6,680 bases of DNA, from the NCBI GenBank assembly GCA_013811975.1, contig JACCUF010000175.1, positions 1 to 6,680 of the forward strand. The letters run 5' to 3'. Origin of the DNA: Geodermatophilaceae bacterium (GTDB taxonomy: Bacteria; Actinomycetota; Actinomycetes; Mycobacteriales; Geodermatophilaceae). Each line of letters opens with the position of its first letter. The first letter of the stretch is position 1. Of this stretch, positions 1 to 6,385 are shown piece by piece. A program made the translations under genes and the position numbers. The notes under the pieces were generated by a model. It was given only the letters and a program-made list of their open reading frames with translations. It was not told where the DNA came from and did not search any database.

Positions 1-552
1 CGGGTACGTCGAGCAGGAGGCGCCGGTGCTCGCCGGGACCATCGCCGACAATCTCCGCCTGGGCGCACCGGAGGCCAGCGACGATGAGCTGTTGCAGGCC
101 CTGGATCTCGTGGGCCTGTCCGAGATCGCGCAGCGGAGTCCGTTCGGACTCGAAGCGCCCGTCGGAGACGAGGGTGTCCTGCTCTCCGGCGGTCAGCGCC
201 AGCGCCTGGCCTGGGCCCGGATGATGCTGACCGATCCGGAGATCATCCTTCTCGACGAGCCCACATCCAGGTCGATTCCCTCACTGAGCAGGTCCTCCGA
301 GACGCCCTGGATCGAATCGCCGTCCACCGAACCGTCCTGGTCGTTGCCCACCGGCTGTCTACGGTCGCCGACTCCGATCGGATCATCGTCCTGGACGCCG
401 GCCGGGTGAGCGCGGTCGGGATGCATCAGGAGTTACTCGAGGGCAGCGGCCTCTACCGAGAGCTGGCCACCCATCAACTGCTCGCTTCAGAGCAGCCCCG
501 CGACAGCTCCTGCGCGATCAGTTGCAACTTCCGGCGCCGCCTACGCCGGTGA
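1..552 (+). pseudogene. ABC exporter ATP-binding domain, 3' part, frameshifted in the D-loop (5' end outside window)
   Basis: This is the C-terminal two thirds of an ATPase domain of a type I ABC exporter (MsbA/ABCB-like), which would drive export of an unknown substrate across the cytoplasmic membrane. Reading from base 2, the Q-loop region GYVEQEAPVLAGTI comes first, then the signature LLSGGQRQRLAWARMML and Walker B IILLDEPTS with the catalytic Glu at 257-259. After DEPTS the frame changes. Reading from 271 restores the D-loop VDSLTE, the H-loop VLVVAHRLSTV (His at 349-351) and a normal C-terminus ending at TGA 550-552. One base is missing near 268: an added C would give DEPTSQVDS. Without correction the protein ends at 409 in unrelated residues. 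Walker A and the membrane domain lie upstream of the window. Whether this is a true pseudogene or a sequence error cannot be told here. It lies 69 bases before the lyase gene on the same strand, so co-transcription is possible, but nothing ties it functionally to that pathway. Confidence 0.5.
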
Positions 553-602
553 CAGAATCCCTGCGATCTGCACAGAGACCGGCAACGCCGACCGAGCCGC
601 GC

Positions 603-608
603 GAGGAG
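603..608 (+). promoter_or_regulatory. Candidate ribosome binding site of the lyase-like gene
   Basis: GAGGAG lies 13 bases before the ATG at 622, longer than the usual 5-10. It is the only purine-rich Shine-Dalgarno match close to the start. The next in-frame ATG (652) has none, which favours 622 although initiation may be weak. Confidence 0.45.
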
Positions 609-621
609 CCAGAACGACCAA

Positions 622-2181
622 ATGAGCGCCGTCACGATCACCGCAGCACCGATGTCGGTCGATGAACTCTTGGCGGTGGTGGATGGGGCCACAGTCGAGC
701 TCGCGCCGGACGCACTAGCCACGATCGAGGCCAGTCGTGCGGTGGTCAGCCGCGCCCTGGCATCGGGCAAGCCCATCTACGGGGTGAGCACTCACGTGGG
801 GCACGGCAAGGACGTACGACTGACGCAGGACGAGCTGCGCGGCCAGCAGGAGTTCCTGGTCATGACGCACTCGGGTGGGTTCGGCCCACCGCTGCCAACA
901 GCTCTCGTACGGGCGGCAATCGCCGTTCGGCTCAATGGCATCGCACGCGGGGGGTCGGGTGCCAGCCCGGCTGCGGCGAACGTCCTTGTGGCGATGCTGA
1001 ACGCCGGCATCCACCCGATCGTGGCCTCTGTCACATCTGTGGGAGCCGCCGACCTCGGGCCGATGGCCGGCATCGCGCAGGTCGCGATCGGTCGCGGCAC
1101 CGCCGATTACGGCGGCCAGACGTTGACCGGAGGCGAGGCCCTGCACCGTGCGGGCATCGCACCGCTGGTGCTCGAGCCCAAGGACGGAATCGCCCTCATC
1201 TCCGCCAACGGAGTATCGATCGGTCACGCCGCCCTGGTCATCGCACGTGCGGCCGAAGTGGCAGCGGCGGCAGACGTCTCCGCCGCCCTGTCGATGGAGG
1301 CAACTCACGCCAACACCTCGATCATCCTGGCGGTCGTCGCCGCGGCCAAGCCGTTTCCCGGCCAGATCGAAGCCGCTGCGCACCTGCGAGACATCCTGGC
1401 CGGCAGTCATCTGTTGGACTCCTCCGCTGCCCCGTCGGTCCAGGATGCGTTGTCTTTCAGGGTCGTCCCACAGGTGCACGGCGCGTTGCGTGACTACATC
1501 GCGTACGCCCGACGCGCCGTCGAGGTCGAGCTGAACTCGGCCAGCGACAACCCGCTGGTGTCAGTTCCCGATCAAGCGATTGTGAGCAACGGCAACTTCC
1601 ATCCGATGGTGCTCGCCATCGCCTTCGATGCCCTGCGGGTGGCCATCGCGCACGTGGGTCAGCTCAGTGAGCGTCGGATGAGCCACCTGTGGGACGCCTT
1701 CTTCACACTGATGTCCGGGGGCGGACCGCCGCCGAACGAGAGCCCGCCGCCGCTGTTCGGCGTGCAGCTTCGCTATCCGGCCGCGGCCTTGTTTCCCGAG
1801 CTGAAACAGCTCGCGGCACCGGCCACCCTGGACACCCCATCGGTGGACATGGGCGTGGAGGACCACGGCACCAGCGCGCCATTGAGCGTTCGCAAGACCG
1901 AAGAAGCATTGGGACTCTTGGACGACCTGCTGGTGATCGAGCTGTTGCTGGCTCGTGATGTCCTGTCCATGATGCTGGCCAGGCCTGCGCTGGGCAGTGG
2001 CACAGCCCATGCCTTGCAGGCGGTCGAGGAGGCAATCGCGTCCTGCGAACCGTCCCCAGCCGCCGTCCATCAGGCCGTACGAGCCACGACGCTCGACCGC
2101 TCCGGACGGGCTGGGGATGCCCGCCCCGTACGTGACCGGGCGGCGACGACTACCTGCTCAAGCGGGCGCCGGACATACTGA
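622..2181 (+). CDS. Divergent HAL/PAL-superfamily (aromatic amino acid lyase-fold) protein lacking the MIO triad
   Basis: The protein has the fold and length (519 aa as read) of the histidine/phenylalanine ammonia-lyase superfamily, cytoplasmic homotetramers that normally use an MIO cofactor made from Ala-Ser-Gly. Conserved positions are easy to see: Tyr53 in IYGVSTHVGHG, the RLNGIARGGSG stretch, Arg280 in SFRVVPQVHG, the ELNSASDNPLVS motif, Phe326 in GNFH, LSERRMSHL, and Glu413 in GVEDHGTSA. The MIO site is abnormal: SVGASGDLAP of the family reads SVGAADLGP (Ala142-Ala143-Asp144), one residue short and with no Ser. Positions matching P. putida HutH Asn195 and Tyr280 are Ser194 and Leu277. 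Normal MIO chemistry is therefore unlikely. It is first in a three-gene set with an aryl-CoA ligase (start 48 bases on) and a monooxygenase/reductase. The last ~27 residues look out of frame: correcting single-base insertions near 2101 and 2141 gives about 524 aa ending at TAG 2196-2198. Fold assignment is firm; substrate and reaction are unknown, and automatic labelling as HutH would be misleading. Confidence 0.88.
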   Translation: MSAVTITAAPMSVDELLAVVDGATVELAPDALATIEASRAVVSRALASGKPIYGVSTHVGHGKDVRLTQDELRGQQEFLVMTHSGGFGPPLPTALVRAAIAVRLNGIARGGSGASPAAANVLVAMLNAGIHPIVASVTSVGAADLGPMAGIAQVAIGRGTADYGGQTLTGGEALHRAGIAPLVLEPKDGIALISANGVSIGHAALVIARAAEVAAAADVSAALSMEATHANTSIILAVVAAAKPFPGQIEAAAHLRDILAGSHLLDSSAAPSVQDALSFRVVPQVHGALRDYIAYARRAVEVELNSASDNPLVSVPDQAIVSNGNFHPMVLAIAFDALRVAIAHVGQLSERRMSHLWDAFFTLMSGGGPPPNESPPPLFGVQLRYPAAALFPELKQLAAPATLDTPSVDMGVEDHGTSAPLSVRKTEEALGLLDDLLVIELLLARDVLSMMLARPALGSGTAHALQAVEEAIASCEPSPAAVHQAVRATTLDRSGRAGDARPVRDRAATTTCSSGRRTY

Positions 2182-2198
2182 GGGCGGGATCGCACTAG
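2102..2198 (+). other. Likely true C-terminal coding of the lyase-like gene, displaced by two single-base insertions
   Basis: After codon 493 of the lyase gene the original frame loses its strong G/C third-position bias. Instead, 2102-2137 read from base 2102 has G or C in all 12 third positions and gives PDGLGMPAPYVT. From 2142 a third frame gives GDDYLLKRAPDILRAGSH and stops at TAG 2196-2198, with G/C in nearly all third positions. Dropping about one base at 2101 and one at 2141 joins these pieces to the upstream protein. I infer that the native protein ends at 2198, leaving 30 bases to the ligase ATG. Sequence error and genuine recent mutation remain equally possible. Confidence 0.65.
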
Positions 2199-2205
2199 AC
2201 GAGCA

Positions 2206-2220
2206 AAGGAGCTCCAGGAG
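2206..2220 (+). promoter_or_regulatory. Double Shine-Dalgarno before the CoA ligase
   Basis: Two good sites sit side by side: AAGGAG at 2206-2211, 8 bases before a GTG at 2220, and AGGAG at 2216-2220, 8 bases before the ATG at 2229. Both starts are in the same frame and differ by three residues. I chose ATG 2229 because the protein then begins MPSAHVDTF, close to how I recall relatives beginning, but GTG 2220 cannot be excluded. Confidence 0.6.
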
Positions 2221-2228
2221 TGCAGTTG

Positions 2229-3878
2229 ATGCCCTCGGCCCATGTCGACACCTTCGCGCGGGACAACCTGCCGCCGGCCGATCAGTGGCCGGCGTTGCTC
2301 TACGAGCTCCCTGAACTGGACTACCCCGACCAGCTGAACGCGGCCAGCGCGCTGCTCGACCGCGGCCTGGCTGCCGGCGGAGCCGACCGGCCGTGCCTGC
2401 GCGCGCCGGACGGTACGAGTTGGACCTACGGCCAGGTCGTGGCCCGTTGCGCCCAGGTGGCACATGTCCTGTCCGACGATCTCGGCGTGGTTCCCGGCAA
2501 CCGGGTCCTGCTCCGCGGGCCGAACAATCCCTGGCTGGTGGTCAGCTGGCTCGCCGCACTGCAGGCCGGCGCAGTGGTGGTCAGCACGATGTCGCTGCTC
2601 CGCTCGGGGGAACTGGCCGTCGTCGGGGAGATCTCTGCCGCGCAGTTCGCGATCTGCGACCACCGCTTCGTCGAGGAACTCGACGCAGCTGCGCTGCCCG
2701 GCCTCGTGAGGCTCACGTACGGAAGTGCGGCGAGCGACGACCTGACCGTGCGGGTCGCCGACAAGCCGATCACCTACGACGCCGTACTCACTTCTGCCGA
2801 TGACGTGGCCATGCTGGCCTTCACCTCCGGCACCACCGGCCGGCCCAAGGCGACCATGCACCTGCATCGGGACCTGCTGGCCACCTGCGACACCTTCGGC
2901 AGGCATGTCCTCAAGGCGGTGTCCTCGGACGTTTTCACCGGTACACCGCCGCTGGCGTTCACCTACGGGCTCGGCGCGATCGTGCTATTCCCGCTGTCGG
3001 TCGGGGCGGCGACCCTGTTGGTCGAGCGGGCCAGTCCGGACGAGCTCGCCGGGCACATCTCGGCGAACGGCGTGACTGTGCTGTTCACCGCCCCGACCGC
3101 CTACCGTGCGCTGGCCGCGATGTCCGACCCCACGCCGCTGGTCGGACTTCGCCGATGCGTGTCTGCCGGTGAGACCCTGCCCAAGGTCGTCTTCGACGCC
3201 TTCGAGGCCGCGACCGGACTGAAGATCATCGACGGCATCGGCTCCAGCGAGATGCTGCACATCTTCATCGCCAGTGCGGATGAGGACATCCGGCCGGGAT
3301 CCACTGGTCTGGCCGTTCCCGGGTATGTCGGCGCTGTCCTCGACGACGACGGCAACGAAGTCGGAGTCGGCGAGCTCGGTCGACTGGCGGTCAAGGGCCC
3401 GACCGGCTGCCGGTACCTGGCCGACGACCGACAGGCCATCTACGTGCAGAACGGCTGGAACATGACCGGCGACACCTACACCCGAGATGCTGACGGGTAC
3501 TTCTGGTACCAGGCCCGTTCCGACGACATGATCATCTCCTCCGGTTACAACATCGCCGGGCCCGAGGTGGAAGCCGCCCTGATCGGGCACCCCGACGTCC
3601 TCGAGTGCGGCGTGGTCGGGTTGCCCGACGCCGAACGCAACATGCTGGTCACCGCCTACGTCGTGCTCCGCGACGGAGTGGCCGGGGGCCCTGACAAGGC
3701 CAAGGAGCTCCAGGACCACGCCAAGGCGACGATTGCGCCGTACAAGTACCCGCGCCGGATCGAGTTCGTAGCCGAACTCCCGCGCACCAACACCGGCAAG
3801 CTGCAGCGGTTCCGGCTGCGATCGACCGACGGCGCTGCGGACGATGCCGCAGTCGGCACCGCAGTCGAGACGCCTTGA
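2229..3878 (+). CDS. Aryl-CoA ligase of the benzoate-/2-aminobenzoate-CoA ligase family (AMP-forming)
   Basis: This is an intact 549-residue adenylate-forming enzyme predicted to activate an aromatic carboxylic acid with ATP and coenzyme A, giving the aryl-CoA thioester, AMP and pyrophosphate in the cytoplasm. Visible motifs are the phosphate-binding loop TSGTTGRPK (199-207), PPLAFTYGLG typical of benzoate-CoA-ligase relatives, DGIGSSE (335-341), TGD with ATP-ribose-binding Asp415, the hinge ARSDDMIISSGYNIAGPEVE (429-448), and PRTNTGK with catalytic Lys524. All key residues are present. The N-terminal SAHVDTFARDNLPP and the hinge sequence resemble 2-aminobenzoate-CoA ligases, and the next gene encodes the enzyme that uses 2-aminobenzoyl-CoA or salicylyl-CoA in known pathways, so anthranilate or salicylate are the best substrate guesses. 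Its stop codon sits 5 bases before the next ATG, indicating translational coupling. Family assignment is secure; the exact acid is inferred from context. Confidence 0.9.
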   Translation: MPSAHVDTFARDNLPPADQWPALLYELPELDYPDQLNAASALLDRGLAAGGADRPCLRAPDGTSWTYGQVVARCAQVAHVLSDDLGVVPGNRVLLRGPNNPWLVVSWLAALQAGAVVVSTMSLLRSGELAVVGEISAAQFAICDHRFVEELDAAALPGLVRLTYGSAASDDLTVRVADKPITYDAVLTSADDVAMLAFTSGTTGRPKATMHLHRDLLATCDTFGRHVLKAVSSDVFTGTPPLAFTYGLGAIVLFPLSVGAATLLVERASPDELAGHISANGVTVLFTAPTAYRALAAMSDPTPLVGLRRCVSAGETLPKVVFDAFEAATGLKIIDGIGSSEMLHIFIASADEDIRPGSTGLAVPGYVGAVLDDDGNEVGVGELGRLAVKGPTGCRYLADDRQAIYVQNGWNMTGDTYTRDADGYFWYQARSDDMIISSGYNIAGPEVEAALIGHPDVLECGVVGLPDAERNMLVTAYVVLRDGVAGGPDKAKELQDHAKATIAPYKYPRRIEFVAELPRTNTGKLQRFRLRSTDGAADDAAVGTAVETP

Positions 3879-3886
3879 GCCGCATG
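3875..3886 (+). promoter_or_regulatory. Coupled stop/start junction between ligase and monooxygenase/reductase
   Basis: The ligase stop TGA (3876-3878) overlaps an in-frame TTG (3875-3877) of the next gene, and an ATG follows at 3884. No clear Shine-Dalgarno precedes either start, so ribosomes finishing the ligase probably restart here. I prefer ATG 3884 because it places the initiator directly before the first Rossmann strand (MKTAVIGGG), as is usual for this family. Confidence 0.55.
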
Positions 3887-6259
3887 AAGACTGCTGTCAT
3901 CGGCGGTGGGCCGGGCGGGCTGTACTTTGCCGCCCTCGCCAAGCAGCTCGATCCCACCCATGAGATCACGGTGTGGGAGCGCAACGCGCACGACGACACG
4001 TTCGGTTTCGGCGTGGTGTTCTCCGACGAGACGTTGGGCGGGATCGAGCACGCGGACCCGACCGTGTTCACCGCGATGCAGCGCGACTTCGCCCGTTGGG
4101 ACGACATCGACGTGCACTTCGCCGGGCAGACATTCACCTCCGGCGGGCACAGTTTCGCCGCACTCGCCCGGGTCCGGCTGCTACAGATCCTGCAGGAGCG
4201 CTGCGCGGACCTCGGAGTTGTGACGCACTTCCGCACCGCTGCGCCATCGCTGGACGAGCTCGCGGCGACCCACGACCTGGTGGTGGCCAGCGATGGTCTG
4301 AACTCCCCCGTCCGGACGCGGTACTCCGAGGAGTTCGGCACGACCCTGGATGTACGACGCTGCAAGTACATGTGGCTGGGCACAGACCTGGTCTTCGAGG
4401 CGTTCAAGTTCTACATCGAGCAGACGCCCTACGGCGTTATGCAGATTCACGGTTATCCCTACGGCGCAGCGGGTTCCACGTTCATTGTCGAGATGGCCGA
4501 CGATGTCTGGAGGGCCGCTGGGTTCGACGCGGTCGATGCCAGCGCACTCGCGCCGGGCCAGAACGACGAGGCAGCCATCGCGACGGTGACCGAGCTGTTC
4601 GCTGACGTCCTGCGTGGACACAAGGTTGTCGGCAACGGCTCGAAGTGGATCAGCTTCACCACCGTACGGAATGCGAGGTGGCGGAAGGACAACATCGTGC
4701 TGATCGGGGACGCTGCGCACACCGCGCACTTCTCGATCGGCTCCGGGACCAAGCTCGCCATGGAGGACGCCCTGGCCCTGGCGGCCTGCCTGCACGAGGA
4801 GGGCTCGGTCGATGCCGGGCTGACCGCGTACGAGGCTGAACGCCGCCCAGTCGTCCAGTCCACGCAACGAGCCGCACAAGCCAGCCTGGAATGGTTCGAG
4901 AACCTCGGTCAGTACACCCACCAGGATCCGGCGCTGTTCGCCTTCAACATCCTCACCCGCAGCCGCCGAGTGACGCACGGCAACCTACGGGTGCGAGATC
5001 CCCAGTTCGTCGAGGAGATGGACCGTGCGTACGCGCGAGACATCGGCGCGGCAGATGTCCGACCGCCGATGTTCCAGCCGTTCACGCTGCGCGGATTGAC
5101 CCTGCACAACCGGGTCGTCGTCTCACCGATGGACATGTACCTCTCGATCGACGGCGTCCCGTCCGACTTCCACCTGCTGCACCTCGGGGGCAAAGCGCTC
5201 GGGGGCGCTGGGCTGGTAATGACCGAGATGGTCTGCGTCAGCGACACCGGCCGGATCACGTTGGGGTGCACCGGGATGTATGCCACTGCCCATGAGCTGG
5301 CGTGGAGGCGAATCGTCGCCAGCGTGCACGAGCAGTCGAGCGCGGCGATCGGGATCCAACTAGGGCACTCCGGGCGCAAGGGGTCCACCCGGCTGATGTG
5401 GGATGGCATCGACCAGCCGTTAGTCGAGATCGAGGCCAACTGGCCGCTGGTGGCACCGTCGGCACTGCCGTACCAGGCTGGGGTGAACCAGATTCCGCGT
5501 GAGTTGACTGTCGAGGAGATGGGCGAGATCCGCGATCAGTTCGTTGCTGCCGCGGCCTCGGCGGACCGGGCCGGGTTCGACCTGCTCGAACTGCACTGCG
5601 CCCATGGGTATCTGTTGAGCTCGTTCATCTCTCCGATCACCAATCAGCGAACCGACTCCTACGGCGGATCGCTGGCCAACCGGTTGCGGTATCCGCTCGA
5701 GGTCTTCGCCGCGATCCGGGAGGTGTGGCCGGTGGACAAGCCGATGAGCGTGCGGATCTCGGCCACTGACTGGATCGAGGGCGGGATCACGGGTGCGGAC
5801 TCCGTACAGATCGCGCAGGCCTTCGCAGACGCAGGAGCCGATGCGATCGACGTGTCGACCGGGCAGATCGCGCCGGAAGAGAAGCCGGACTTCGGACGCT
5901 CGTACCAGACGCCCTTCGCCGACGCGATCCGCAACAAGGTCGGCATCGCGACGATCGCGGTGGGTGTCATCTCCTCCTGGGACGACGTCAACTCGCTGCT
6001 GCTCGCCGGGCGGGCCGATCTGTGTGCCGTGGGCCGGGCGCATCTGTATGACCCGAACTGGACGTTGCACGCGGCGATCGAACAGGACTACGACGGGCCC
6101 GGTGCGCCGTGGCCGCTGCCGTGGAAGGCCGGGGCGCGGGCGCCGCAGACCGGCCGCACCGATGGCCCGAAGCCCCGACTGCAGTTGGCTCGCGAAGGCG
6201 CCCCGGCAACTGGCCATGCCCGCTGGCGCCCGGGCGGCGACAATCCTCCATCCGAGTGA
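3884..6259 (+). CDS. Bifunctional aryl-CoA monooxygenase/reductase (FAD monooxygenase fused to OYE; 2-aminobenzoyl-CoA or salicylyl-CoA type)
   Basis: This 791-residue protein fuses two flavoenzymes. Residues 1 to about 375 are a class A FAD monooxygenase of the salicylate-hydroxylase kind: AVIGGGPGGLYFA with the GxGxxG at 7-12, and NIVLIGDAAHTAHFSIGSG with the FAD-binding Asp276. Residues 396 to about 765 are an old-yellow-enzyme barrel: NRVVVSP, the HCAH pair (His571, His574), SSFISPITNQRTDSYGG and VGRAHLYDPNW. There is no iron-sulfur or C-terminal dehydrogenase domain. This architecture is known from 2-aminobenzoyl-CoA monooxygenase/reductase of Azoarcus evansii, a protein of similar size that hydroxylates C5 and reduces the ring to 2-amino-5-oxocyclohex-1-ene-1-carbonyl-CoA, and from proteins annotated as salicylyl-CoA 5-hydroxylase. 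The preceding ligase would supply the CoA ester. One oddity is that the OYE position often occupied by Cys in YqjM-type enzymes is Asp417 (PMDMY), while Tyr419 is kept. Which of the two substrates is used is not decided by the sequence I can see. Confidence 0.9.
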   Translation: MKTAVIGGGPGGLYFAALAKQLDPTHEITVWERNAHDDTFGFGVVFSDETLGGIEHADPTVFTAMQRDFARWDDIDVHFAGQTFTSGGHSFAALARVRLLQILQERCADLGVVTHFRTAAPSLDELAATHDLVVASDGLNSPVRTRYSEEFGTTLDVRRCKYMWLGTDLVFEAFKFYIEQTPYGVMQIHGYPYGAAGSTFIVEMADDVWRAAGFDAVDASALAPGQNDEAAIATVTELFADVLRGHKVVGNGSKWISFTTVRNARWRKDNIVLIGDAAHTAHFSIGSGTKLAMEDALALAACLHEEGSVDAGLTAYEAERRPVVQSTQRAAQASLEWFENLGQYTHQDPALFAFNILTRSRRVTHGNLRVRDPQFVEEMDRAYARDIGAADVRPPMFQPFTLRGLTLHNRVVVSPMDMYLSIDGVPSDFHLLHLGGKALGGAGLVMTEMVCVSDTGRITLGCTGMYATAHELAWRRIVASVHEQSSAAIGIQLGHSGRKGSTRLMWDGIDQPLVEIEANWPLVAPSALPYQAGVNQIPRELTVEEMGEIRDQFVAAAASADRAGFDLLELHCAHGYLLSSFISPITNQRTDSYGGSLANRLRYPLEVFAAIREVWPVDKPMSVRISATDWIEGGITGADSVQIAQAFADAGADAIDVSTGQIAPEEKPDFGRSYQTPFADAIRNKVGIATIAVGVISSWDDVNSLLLAGRADLCAVGRAHLYDPNWTLHAAIEQDYDGPGAPWPLPWKAGARAPQTGRTDGPKPRLQLAREGAPATGHARWRPGGDNPPSE

Positions 6260-6305
6260 AGGCCGCCCTCTACCAATAGGTTCGATTCAGGGCGCCCTTC
6301 ACTCG
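6253..6305 (+). terminator. Hairpin terminator overlapping the stop codon of the three-gene set
   Basis: A 17-base arm (6253-6269) pairs with 6289-6305 with one mismatch around a 19-base loop. The left arm starts inside the last codons and contains the TGA stop (6257-6259). No T-run follows, so this is a stem-only, actinobacterial-style terminator rather than a classical rho-independent one. It separates the catabolic set from the polysaccharide export gene. Confidence 0.7.
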
Positions 6306-6372
6306 GCGGAACGAGGGGGGCGCGGCGATACGTGTGGAGCCGCAGAGCACGAGGCGCCAGCCGGGTGCTGGT

Positions 6373-6378
6373 TAGGCT
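6373..6378 (+). promoter_or_regulatory. Candidate -10 box of a leaderless promoter for the permease gene
   Basis: TAGGCT matches the actinobacterial TANNNT -10 pattern and ends 7 bases before the GTG start at 6386, placing the expected transcription start at or next to the start codon. No Shine-Dalgarno precedes the GTG, which fits leaderless translation. I see no convincing -35 box. Confidence 0.55.
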
Positions 6379-6385
6379 TCGACAC

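Noticed and set aside
255..280. Programmed ribosomal frameshift in the ABC gene.
   Set aside because: No slippery heptamer or downstream stem is visible, and ABC exporters are not known for this; a plain deletion explains it.
269..409. Reading the uninterrupted frame to 409 as a short natural ABC protein.
   Set aside because: Its last ~45 residues match nothing expected, while the neighbouring frame carries the D-loop and H-loop in correct order.
531..549. CCGGCG/CGCCGG inverted repeat with a 7-base loop just before the ABC stop codon, as a terminator.
   Set aside because: Only 6 base pairs, inside coding sequence, no T-run; chance matches of this kind are common at this GC content.
715..1479. 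Long open frames on the minus strand opposite the lyase gene, and similar ones at 2070-2906 and 2985-3719.
   Set aside because: They are typical antisense shadows of high-GC genes: no family motifs are visible, composition is rich in Arg/Gly/His, and the + strand proteins are clearly recognisable.
622..2181. Calling the first gene of the set histidine ammonia-lyase (hutH) of a histidine degradation operon.
   Set aside because: The MIO triad is absent, several HutH catalytic positions are changed, and no urocanase or other hut genes are nearby.
3875..3877. TTG as start of the monooxygenase/reductase.
   Set aside because: It adds three residues before the usual Met-Lys Rossmann start and has no better ribosome binding site than ATG 3884; kept as an alternative only.
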